Of a stretch of DNA of 18,857 nt, positions 7,000 through 13,365 are shown piece by piece. Every line of letters starts with the position of its first letter. Within the stretch, counting starts at the first letter, position 1. The translations under genes and the position numbers were made by a program. Under the pieces are notes generated by a model. That model was not told where the DNA came from and searched no databases. It saw only the letters and a program-made list of their open reading frames with translations. Source of the stretch: Chloroflexota bacterium (GTDB taxonomy: Bacteria; Chloroflexota; Dormibacteria; Dormibacterales; Dormibacteraceae); NCBI GenBank assembly GCA_003446775.1, contig DMCH01000062.1, positions 1,866 to 20,722 of the forward strand, written 5' to 3'.

Positions 7000-7037
7000 C
7001 GCCCCTCTCCCTAACCCTCTCCCCGCAGGGGAGAGGG
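7000..7037. repeat. 38-bp palindromic intergenic repeat, copy 2
   Basis: This is the second copy of the element at 1931-1968. Stem CCCTCTCCCC (7015-7024), loop GCA and stem GGGGAGAGGG (7028-7037) form a perfect 10-bp hairpin. The two copies differ at one loop base and two bases of the lead-in. It lies between the cupin gene and the membrane protein gene. Here it is 29 bp from the next start codon, so unlike copy 1 it does not form the ribosome binding site. Confidence 0.8.
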
Positions 7038-7066
7038 CACTTGTTGAGTAAACTTCGCCGGGTCAT

Positions 7067-7897
7067 ATGAAGACGCCCCCGATCTCTGAAGAGCGGTACA
7101 CCAGGCCCGCCACGACGGTCACGACGGAGCGTGACCGCAGCTTCCTGGTTTTCGCCGCGGTTGTCCTCGTCGCGATTGCGCTCGGCTTCAAGTCGGAGCT
7201 GCTCGCGGAGGGACAGGTTTGGGTGCTCGCACTCGGCCTGGTCGTGGTCGCCGCCCCCGCCCTGCTCGGTTACCTACGCGGAACTATGGAGTTCCCGCGC
7301 ATCGAGCACTACATCCCAGTGGCGCTGGGAGCCGTGACTCTGGCGGGACTGTCGATCTTCCCCGGCCTCGAGCTGTGGAAATACCTGGTCCTCACAGCGA
7401 CCTTCGGGGTCGGCTTCGTGCTCCTGGCGCGGCTCGACTACCTACGCCTCCGCGACGCAGAGAAGCGCGGCCACATCCTCGTGCAGGAGGTGGTGCTGGT
7501 CCTGGTCGTCGCGGGCGCCTACCTCGTCCTGGTGACGATTCACTTCAACGTCGTCCTGCGCCTGGTGTGGATCTTCACGATCACGTTTCTCGCGTCCTTC
7601 CGAAGCTTTCGTATCAACGGCGTTCCGATTGCACCGAGGCGTGCCTTCATCTTCGCTCTCTTCGTCGCGCAGGTCGTCACCTTTCTGCTGTGGGCGATCG
7701 AGGCGCTGTCGAGCGTGCTGGTTGTGAACGAGGGGCCCAAGGCAGTCATGCTGTTTTTCGCCTGGTACGTCAACCGCGGGCTGATCCGCCACACGGTCGA
7801 GGAAAGCTTCACGCGCAACGTGATCCTCGAGTACGCGGCTTTTGCCGCGATCCTGATTTACCTGTTCGTCGTGAGCTATCACCCGACCGGTAGTTAG
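7067..7897 (+). CDS. Polytopic membrane protein of unknown function
   Basis: I do not recognise this 276-residue protein. A polar N-terminus of about 24 residues is followed by roughly eight or nine hydrophobic segments, near residues 25-42, 51-70, 83-99, 104-124, 138-158, 163-180, 193-220, 225-240 and 251-271. Charged loops include LRLRDAEKRGH (126-136) and the segment HTVEESFTRN (242-251). No cysteine, Walker motif, CxxC or recognisable transporter signature is seen. ATG 7067 has no convincing Shine-Dalgarno. The coding frame is the only long one with coherent hydrophobic periodicity here. It follows the GDP-mannose genes after the palindromic repeat, and converges on livF with 15 bp between stops. 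A role in cell-envelope or glycan assembly is possible from position alone, but is not supported by sequence. Confidence 0.8.
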   Translation: MKTPPISEERYTRPATTVTTERDRSFLVFAAVVLVAIALGFKSELLAEGQVWVLALGLVVVAAPALLGYLRGTMEFPRIEHYIPVALGAVTLAGLSIFPGLELWKYLVLTATFGVGFVLLARLDYLRLRDAEKRGHILVQEVVLVLVVAGAYLVLVTIHFNVVLRLVWIFTITFLASFRSFRINGVPIAPRRAFIFALFVAQVVTFLLWAIEALSSVLVVNEGPKAVMLFFAWYVNRGLIRHTVEESFTRNVILEYAAFAAILIYLFVVSYHPTGS

Positions 7898-7912
7898 ACG
7901 GACGCCAGAACT

Positions 7913-8623
7913 CTAAATACCCAGGTAAGCCTTCTGCACGTCCTCTGATGCGAGCAGCTCCTTGCCGGTACCGGTCTTGACGATCGACCCGGTTTCGAGC
8001 ACATAGGCGCGGTGAGCGACCTCGAGCGCTTTGGACGCGTTCTGCTCGACCAGCAGCACCGGTACGCCCTGAGCATTGATCTCGCGCACGATGCTGAAGA
8101 TGGTCTCGATCAGGATCGGGGCGAGGCCGAGCGACGGTTCGTCAAGCATCAGGACCTTGGGCCGGGCCATCATGGCCCTTCCCATGGCCAGCATCTGCTG
8201 CTCGCCACCCGATAGCGTGCCGGCGATCTGGGTGCGGCGTTCCTTAAGGCGCGGGAAAAGCGTGAAAACGCGATCCATGTCGGCTGTGATCCCAGGCTTG
8301 TCGTTCCGCGTGTAGGCGCCCATGAAAAGGTTGTCGACCACGGTCATGCGAGGAAAGAGACGCCGGCCCTCGGGCGACTGGGAGATACCCAGCTCGACGA
8401 TCTTCGAAGGCCCGGTTTGCGTGATGTCGCGTCCGTCGAAGTGGATGGAGCCGCCGGCCGGGTGCATCAGGCCGGAGATGGTTCGCAGTGTTGTGGTCTT
8501 GCCGGCGCCGTTGGATCCGATCAGCGCCACCACCTCGCCCTTGTCAACCTCCAGATTCACCTTGCGCAGGGCCTGGATGCGCCCGTAGAACGCATTCACG
8601 TCGCGCAGCTCGAGGAGCGCCAC
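7913..8623 (-). CDS. livF: Branched-chain amino acid-type ABC transporter ATP-binding protein LivF
   Basis: This is one of two ATPases that drive the HAAT-family importer, peripheral on the cytoplasmic face. The 236 residues carry Walker A GSNGAGKTTT (36-45), a Q-loop region near SQSPEGRRLFPRMTV (81-95), the ABC signature LSGGEQQMLAMGRA (137-150), Walker B VLMLDEPSLGLAP (157-169) and the H-loop-type position occupied by LLVEQN (190-195). The LVEQN form (no His) and the short length distinguish LivF from LivG. It starts with GTG, 4 bp after the livG stop, and is the last gene of the minus-strand operon, meeting the membrane protein gene tail to tail. Substrate is set by the receptors, and could be branched-chain amino acids, other amino acids, amides or related solutes. 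Confidence 0.95.
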   Translation of the reverse strand: MALLELRDVNAFYGRIQALRKVNLEVDKGEVVALIGSNGAGKTTTLRTISGLMHPAGGSIHFDGRDITQTGPSKIVELGISQSPEGRRLFPRMTVVDNLFMGAYTRNDKPGITADMDRVFTLFPRLKERRTQIAGTLSGGEQQMLAMGRAMMARPKVLMLDEPSLGLAPILIETIFSIVREINAQGVPVLLVEQNASKALEVAHRAYVLETGSIVKTGTGKELLASEDVQKAYLGI

Positions 8624-8627
8624 AGTC

Positions 8628-9410
8628 TTAGGCGCTCTTGCCCAGGTAGGCCTCGATGACGCGCGGGTCCTTGCGGACCTCCTCGGGCGTCCCCTCGGCG
8701 ATCTTCTCGCCGTGATCGAGCACCACGATCCGCTCCGAGATGCCCATGACCACCTTCATGTCGTGCTCGATCAGGAAAACAGTGATGCCCCGGGCCAGGA
8801 TCTTCTTGACCAGCTGCATCAGCTCGACCTTTTCTTGGGGCGTGAACCCGGCGGCGGGCTCGTCGAGCAGCAGGAGCTTGGGTTCCGTGGCCAGGGCTCG
8901 CGCAATCTCCAAGCGGCGCTGCTGTCCATACGGAAGGTTGCGGGCGTACTGGTGGGCTTGCTTGGCGATGCCGACGAACCGCAGCAGCTCCATCCCCTCT
9001 TCTGTGACGCGCTCCTCCTCGCGCCGCTCGCGAGGCAGCTTGAACAGCGAGTCCCACAGCTTGGCGTGCATCCGTACGTGGCGGCCCACCCGGACGTTGT
9101 CGAGGCACGTCATGTAGTCGAAGAGCCGGATGTTCTGGAAGGTCCGCGCAATTCCGAAGCGAGCGACCTGGTGCGGTTTGGAGCCGGTGATGTCTCGACC
9201 ATCGAACACCACTCGGCCGGCGGTTGGCTGGAACAGTCCGGTCACGTTGTTGAACAGCGTCGTCTTGCCCGCTCCGTTGGGTCCGATGAGGGCGAAAACC
9301 TCGCCGCGCTTGATCTGCAAGCTCACGTTGTCCACGGCCACCAGTCCGCCAAAGCGCTTGGTCAGGTTCGTCAGTTCGAGGATGTTGTCGGCGCGAGGCT
9401 GCTCGCTCAT
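8628..9410 (-). CDS. livG: Branched-chain amino acid-type ABC transporter ATP-binding protein LivG
   Basis: This is the second ATPase of the importer, 260 residues. It has Walker A GPNGAGKTTL (43-52), the LivG-type Q-loop RTFQNIRLFDYMT (89-101), signature LPYGQQRRLEIARAL (159-173), Walker B LLLLDEPAAGFTP (179-191) and switch histidine in LIEHDMKVVMGI (213-224). The YGQQRRLEIARAL signature and the longer insertion between Q-loop and signature (about 105-150) are typical of LivG/BraF. The ATG start overlaps the livM stop by 4 bp (9407-9410), and livF begins 4 bp after its stop, so livM, livG and livF are almost certainly one transcript. Heterodimerisation with LivF is known for the family. Confidence 0.96.
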   Translation of the reverse strand: MSEQPRADNILELTNLTKRFGGLVAVDNVSLQIKRGEVFALIGPNGAGKTTLFNNVTGLFQPTAGRVVFDGRDITGSKPHQVARFGIARTFQNIRLFDYMTCLDNVRVGRHVRMHAKLWDSLFKLPRERREEERVTEEGMELLRFVGIAKQAHQYARNLPYGQQRRLEIARALATEPKLLLLDEPAAGFTPQEKVELMQLVKKILARGITVFLIEHDMKVVMGISERIVVLDHGEKIAEGTPEEVRKDPRVIEAYLGKSA

Positions 9411-10690
9411 CTCGAAGGGACCTGCTCGGCCACGGTCTCTTCCTCAACGACCGCGTCGTGCTTGAGCTCCTGCTCGCGAACCCGGCTCGGGAACAGGCCC
9501 TGTGGACGCAGCAGCATGATCATGACGAGGATCAGTCCAAATAACAGGAACTGCAGGCGCTGCACCTCGCCGTACAAGCCTGGCCAGTCACCTTTTTGCG
9601 TATTGAGGGAGCCAAGGCCGATGGAATTGGCGAGTGACTCGGCGTTGGACGCCAGCGAGGGCAGCAAAGTATTCAGGATGAAGTAGATGACCAAGGCGCC
9701 GACGATGACGCCGCTGATGTTGCCCATCCCGCCGAGCACCACCATCACGAGCACCGTGATCGAGACTACGAACAGGAAATCGTCTGGGCTCACAAGGTCG
9801 AAGCTCGCCCCGTAGTAGGCGCCGGCGAAGCCGCTGAACGATGCTCCGATCGCGAACGCGAGCAGCTTCGTCGTCACCGTATTGATTCCCATCGCCGCGG
9901 CGGCCGTTTCGTCTTCGCGAATCGCCATCCAGGCTCGACCCAACCGTGAGCGATAGAGGTTGCTGACCAGGATCACGGCGCCGATGATGAGGATCACGAT
10001 CAACACGTAGTAAGCGACCGGGTCGAAGCCGAAGCTGAAGCAGGGTATGAACTGCGTCTGCGCCAGTGGATTCCGGCAAGTGGCGTCCTGGATGATCGAG
10101 ACGCTGTTCGCGCCGGCCCAGGGTCCGGTGATCCAGGCCGGAAGCCACGGCTGGTCGATGCCACCGATGGCGTTGATCCCGCCTGTCCACTGCGGCAGGT
10201 TGTACGAGAGCACCGGAACGATCTCGCCGAAACCCAGGGTGACGATGGCGAGGTAGTCGCCCCGCAGGCGCAGCGTGGGGAATCCAAGGAGCGCGCCGAA
10301 ACTGGCGGCGACCAGCATCCCGATGATCAGCATCAGAAAGAACGGAAGGTGGAAGTTGTGGTGGAGCGGCGATGTGCCCAACTGCGAGGACGCGAACAGC
10401 GCGTACGTGTACGCGCCGATGGCGAAGAATGCCGCGTAGCCGAGGTCGAGGAGGCCGGCAAACCCGACCACGACGTTGAGGCCGATGGCCAGCAGGACCC
10501 ACGTCCCGGCGTGGGCCGCCTGGGAGATATAGGCGGTGCTTCCTCCGGTGATGAACAGGGTGGCCATAGGGAAGACCAGCGCGCCCAGGAAGAGAATTCC
10601 GTAGATCGCCTGGTCGCGGTCGCGGATGCGCTCCCGCAGGTGGAGGCGCGCCATCAACGACAGCCGCTTGACCGCGGTCGGTTCGGTCAT
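9407..10690 (-). CDS. livM: Branched-chain amino acid-type ABC transporter permease LivM
   Basis: This is an integral membrane permease subunit, 427 residues with about ten hydrophobic segments. Family motifs are GLNVVVGFAGLLDLGYAAFF (70-89), LRLRGDYLAIVTLGFGEIV (140-158), SRLGRAWMAIREDETAA (248-264) followed by AMGIN (266-270), and the closing LLRPQGLFPSR (393-403). I chose ATG 10690: it overlaps the livH stop as ATGA (10687-10690) and has GAGGG about 10 bp upstream. The longer open frame to 10777 lies inside livH and is not LivM-like. An external loop near 160-225 (with two cysteines, C205 and C217) is larger than in compact LivM proteins. The C-terminal 25 residues are charged and cytosolic. 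Confidence 0.95.
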   Translation of the reverse strand: MTEPTAVKRLSLMARLHLRERIRDRDQAIYGILFLGALVFPMATLFITGGSTAYISQAAHAGTWVLLAIGLNVVVGFAGLLDLGYAAFFAIGAYTYALFASSQLGTSPLHHNFHLPFFLMLIIGMLVAASFGALLGFPTLRLRGDYLAIVTLGFGEIVPVLSYNLPQWTGGINAIGGIDQPWLPAWITGPWAGANSVSIIQDATCRNPLAQTQFIPCFSFGFDPVAYYVLIVILIIGAVILVSNLYRSRLGRAWMAIREDETAAAAMGINTVTTKLLAFAIGASFSGFAGAYYGASFDLVSPDDFLFVVSITVLVMVVLGGMGNISGVIVGALVIYFILNTLLPSLASNAESLANSIGLGSLNTQKGDWPGLYGEVQRLQFLLFGLILVMIMLLRPQGLFPSRVREQELKHDAVVEEETVAEQVPSR

Positions 10691-11724
10691 TTCTCGGGCA
10701 CCCTCATGCCGAGTAGGCCGGTCGGCCGGAGCACCAGCACGCCGATCAGGATGCCGAAGATCACGACTTCTGTCCATTTGGAGCCTATATAAGAGTCGCT
10801 ATAGGCCGCGATGAGGCCGATGAGGACGCCTCCGATGGCGGCTCCCGGGATGTTGCCGATGCCTCCGAACACAGCAGAGGTAAACGCCACCAAGCCGGTT
10901 CGGAAGCCGAGGTTGTAGAAGAGGTTGTTGAAATAGAGACCCCAGATCATCCCGCCCGCCCCGGCCAGCAAGGCGCCGATGAAGAAGGTGGCCGCGATCG
11001 TGCGGTTGATGTTGATGCCCATCAGCTGGGCAGCGTCGCGGTCCTGCGCGGTCGCGCGCATCGCCTTGCCGAGCTTGGTGCGGTTGATGAAGATGGCGAG
11101 CAGCGTGACGAGGACCACCGCGGTCACCATCACAAATCCGTCCTTGAAGGTGACAAACACGCCGCCGATGGTGGTCTGGAATTGGGGGCCGTGCGGAAGG
11201 ATGTCGGGAAAATGGACAGTGGCAGGACCGTGCCACAAAAACATGATGCCTTCGAGCACGAATGACATTCCAATCGCAGTGATCAACGGCGCAAGGCGTG
11301 GCGCGTTGCGCAGAGGACGATAGGCGACGCGTTCGATGGTGATGTTGATACCGCCCATGATCAGCATCACGACCGGGAACACCAGCACGATGGCGATCAG
11401 ATTGACCGCCGTAAACGACCCTTCGTTGATGGCGAAAAAGCCGAGGATCGCCGCACTGATGTATCCGCCCAGCGTGAATACGTCGCCGTGAGCGAAGTTG
11501 ATCAGCTCGATGATGCCGTAGACCATCGTGTAGCCCAGAGCCACGAGCGCGTACATCGCGCCGTCAGCGAGGCCGAAGACGGTGATCTGGACGAAGGCGG
11601 TCGGGTTGCTGACCGCCTGGGTTGCCAGGAGAACGACCGCTGCGCCGCAGATGATGTAGAAGCCGAAGTCGACCACGCTCCTGCCGCCGAAGGCAAGTGA
11701 GCGCACTCGCTGGAGAGCTGACAC
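10687..11724 (-). CDS. livH: Branched-chain amino acid-type ABC transporter permease LivH
   Basis: This is the second integral membrane permease subunit, 345 residues with eight or more hydrophobic segments. Diagnostic stretches are the block GLADGAMYALVALGYTMVYG (51-70) running into IIELINFAHGDVFTLGGY (71-88), ERVAYRPLRNAPRLAPLITAIG (131-152, LivH loop), KLGKAMRATAQDRDAAQLMG (217-236, the EAA-like loop contacting the ATPases) and VLRPTGLLG (331-339). It starts at GTG 11724 with only a weak Shine-Dalgarno. The N-terminus before the first membrane segment is slightly long, so a start a few codons downstream cannot be excluded. It lies 105 bp after the receptor gene with a strong hairpin between, and overlaps livM by 4 bp. 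Confidence 0.94.
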   Translation of the reverse strand: MSALQRVRSLAFGGRSVVDFGFYIICGAAVVLLATQAVSNPTAFVQITVFGLADGAMYALVALGYTMVYGIIELINFAHGDVFTLGGYISAAILGFFAINEGSFTAVNLIAIVLVFPVVMLIMGGINITIERVAYRPLRNAPRLAPLITAIGMSFVLEGIMFLWHGPATVHFPDILPHGPQFQTTIGGVFVTFKDGFVMVTAVVLVTLLAIFINRTKLGKAMRATAQDRDAAQLMGININRTIAATFFIGALLAGAGGMIWGLYFNNLFYNLGFRTGLVAFTSAVFGGIGNIPGAAIGGVLIGLIAAYSDSYIGSKWTEVVIFGILIGVLVLRPTGLLGMRVPEK

Positions 11725-11775
11725 GCTGCCTGTGCCTACGCCCGCGTTCAGTGCCCCCTCCTCTTGAACTGAAGA

Positions 11776-11804
11776 GCGAGGAGGCCCCGGATGGGCCTCC
11801 TCGC
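11776..11804. terminator. Strong hairpin between receptor gene and livH (attenuator or 3'-end stabiliser)
   Basis: GCGAGGAGGCCC (11776-11787) and GGGCCTCCTCGC (11793-11804) form a perfect 12-bp stem with a 5-nt loop. Both flanking genes are on the minus strand, and the hairpin lies 25 bp after the receptor stop. Read on the minus strand it is followed by only a weak U-tract (TCTTCAG). On the plus strand a GATTTT run follows. It is therefore likely to act as a partial terminator or RNA stabiliser that lets the receptor be made in excess over the membrane complex, as is known for receptor-first ABC operons. Full termination is not required, since livH has no clear promoter of its own. Confidence 0.7.
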
Positions 11805-11829
11805 GCGATTTTGGGCTAAAGACTACTAG

Positions 11830-13125
11830 CTAGGCCTTGGCGAAGTCGAACTGGGTTTTCCAGACAAAGCAGAGCTTCGCCTGCGCCTTGCCGCAGACGC
11901 CGGTGGACTGAGCCGGGTCGCTCACGCTCTGGACGCTGTAGATGGACACGATCTTGAGGCTCGTGTCGCCGTTGGCGTCGAAGTCGTAGGTGCCGATCAC
12001 GCCGACGAAGCCCTTGGTCTTGGCCATCTCGGCCCTGACCTGCTCGCGGGTGGGCGTGCTGCCGTTGGCGTCGTTGATCGCGCGGCCAATCGCAGCCATC
12101 AACGCGTTGGCCGCGTCGTATGCCTGCATGGTGTAGCCGCCGAAGTCGTTCGCGCCGGTGAACTGCTTGCGGAACGCGTCGATCGTGGACTTGGCCCCGG
12201 GGACCTGGGTAGCGTCGGCGCCTGCCGAGGTCGCGCTGACCCCGAGCTCGTTGCCGGACGCCTGGTCGATGCAGTCGGTGGTCTCGATGCCGTCACCGCC
12301 GCCGAATGGTACGTCCCAGCCGAGGTCTTTCATCTGCTTGCGCGGGATGCAGATGTTCTGGTCGTCGGTGCCGCCTACATAAACGCCCAGCGCGCCGGCG
12401 TTCTTGAAGTTGAGCAGGATCGACTTCCAGTCGCTCGTGGTGGCCTTCTGGTACTCCGAGTGCTTGGTGGTGCCGCCGAGCTTCTTGAACTCGACTTCGA
12501 AGGAGCCCGAGATTCCAACACCGAACACGGTGCTGTCGTCCAGGATGCCGACGCTGTGGATGTTCAGCGTCTTGTAGAAGTAGTCGGCCATCGCCGGGCC
12601 CTGGAAGTCGTCAGTCGTGACGACGCGCCAGTAGTTGTTAGCGTTGCCGTTGCGAAGGTCAGCCGCGTGATAGGTGCATGGCGCCTGCGGGGGGGGCGAT
12701 TCCTTGGTCAGGCACACGCCGGTGTTGGACGGGCTGATCATCACGAAGTGCTGCGGCGCGGCGACCGGGATCTCGGCTTTGGCTACGGCCGAGTTGTACG
12801 GCCCGATCATGCCGAGGAACTTGGTGTCGCCCAGCATCGTCTGGACGTTCTCGACTCCTGCGTCCGCCGAGTAAGCGGCCTGCCGGCAGTCGTCGAAGCT
12901 CTGATACGAGATGGTGTAGCCGTTGACGCCGCCCGCGGCGTTCTTCTGGTCGACTGCGAACTTGATGCCGTTCGCGGTCGACTGGCCGCCGGTGGTACAC
13001 ACCGGAAGGTCGGAGCCGATCTTGATGGTGCCTTTCGACGCGGTGCCGCCGCCTCCGCCACCACCACACGCGAACGTGACGACCGCGGCGAATGTGAGGA
13101 TTACGAGTCCCCTACCTCGAACCAT
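11830..13125 (-). CDS. Lipoprotein substrate-binding protein of HAAT-type ABC transporter (receptor 1)
   Basis: This predicted receptor delivers substrate to LivHMGF from outside the membrane. ATG 13125 has AAGGAGA 5 bp upstream. The frame extends further, but without a signal sequence. The product has 431 residues: a signal peptide MVRGRGLVILTFAAVVTFAC with lipid-anchor Cys20 (non-ideal lipobox TFAC), a run of seven glycines, then a periplasmic-binding type I (Leu/Ile/Val) fold. Landmarks are TIKIGSDLP (33-41), GMIGPYNSAVAKAEIPVA (105-122), RVVTTDDFQGPAMADYFYK (167-185) and DFGGYTMQAYDAANAL (327-342). Cysteines at 43, 80, 138, 150, 259, 285, 411 and 419 suggest disulfides. It is clearly paralogous to the adjacent receptor 2. 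The ligand is unknown: branched-chain amino acids are the default, but amides or other amino acids are possible. Confidence 0.9.
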   Translation of the reverse strand: MVRGRGLVILTFAAVVTFACGGGGGGGTASKGTIKIGSDLPVCTTGGQSTANGIKFAVDQKNAAGGVNGYTISYQSFDDCRQAAYSADAGVENVQTMLGDTKFLGMIGPYNSAVAKAEIPVAAPQHFVMISPSNTGVCLTKESPPPQAPCTYHAADLRNGNANNYWRVVTTDDFQGPAMADYFYKTLNIHSVGILDDSTVFGVGISGSFEVEFKKLGGTTKHSEYQKATTSDWKSILLNFKNAGALGVYVGGTDDQNICIPRKQMKDLGWDVPFGGGDGIETTDCIDQASGNELGVSATSAGADATQVPGAKSTIDAFRKQFTGANDFGGYTMQAYDAANALMAAIGRAINDANGSTPTREQVRAEMAKTKGFVGVIGTYDFDANGDTSLKIVSIYSVQSVSDPAQSTGVCGKAQAKLCFVWKTQFDFAKA

Positions 13126-13130
13126 TTGGT

Positions 13131-13137
13131 TCTCCTT
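13131..13137 (-). promoter_or_regulatory. Ribosome binding site of receptor 1
   Basis: On the minus strand the bases read AAGGAGA, 5 bp before ATG 13125. This strong site decides the start against the longer open frame reaching 13251. Confidence 0.85.
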
Positions 13138-13162
13138 GTGTCTTTTGGAGGCAGTCGCAAAT

Positions 13163-13176
13163 ATCCGCGCGCGGAT
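13163..13176. promoter_or_regulatory. 14-bp perfect palindrome in receptor 1 leader
   Basis: ATCCGCGCGCGGAT is its own reverse complement. It lies 37 bp upstream of the receptor 1 start and about 100 bp downstream of the promoter-like site at 13281-13310. It could be an operator for a dimeric regulator or an RNA hairpin. A palindrome made of CG steps can arise by chance in GC-rich DNA, so this is a weak call. Confidence 0.35.
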
Positions 13177-13243
13177 GCCCCCAGTCATTCGCCGCCCTCT
13201 TCCCAACCTGAGTCGGGGCGAGAGTGCGCCGGCAGGCGAATGC

Positions 13244-13278
13244 GGCCACACGGGGTGGCCGAACCACTACTCCGTGGT
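13244..13278. promoter_or_regulatory. Two adjacent inverted repeats in receptor 1 leader
   Basis: GGCCAC (13244-13249) pairs with GTGGCC (13255-13260) across a 5-nt loop. ACCAC (13263-13267) pairs with GTGGT (13274-13278) across a 6-nt loop. They are separated by only 2 bp and sit at, or just after, the predicted transcription start on the minus strand. They could be an operator pair or tandem hairpins in the mRNA leader. No gene overlaps this 240-bp gap (13126-13365). Confidence 0.4.
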
Positions 13279-13280
13279 GA

Positions 13281-13310
13281 ACTATCGACTTGTATCTGCC
13301 TCGAAGTCAA
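13281..13310 (-). promoter_or_regulatory. Sigma70-like promoter for receptor 1 and livHMGF
   Basis: On the minus strand TTGACT (13310-13305) and GATAGT (13286-13281) are separated by 18 bp. The -35 matches consensus at 5 of 6 positions and the -10 at 4 of 6. Transcription would start near 13274, leaving a leader of about 150 nt. It lies just after receptor 2, so receptor 1 could be expressed separately from it. Confidence 0.5.
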
Positions 13311-13365
13311 GCGGTGCTTCGGATCCCCCTTCCGCGCGACTGCCTTGCATGGAAGCGCGGTTGTT

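Noticed and set aside
8712..9686. Plus-strand open frame of 324 codons across livG and livM
   Set aside because: It is antisense to Walker motifs and permease helices, and spans two overlapping genes. It is a shadow frame.
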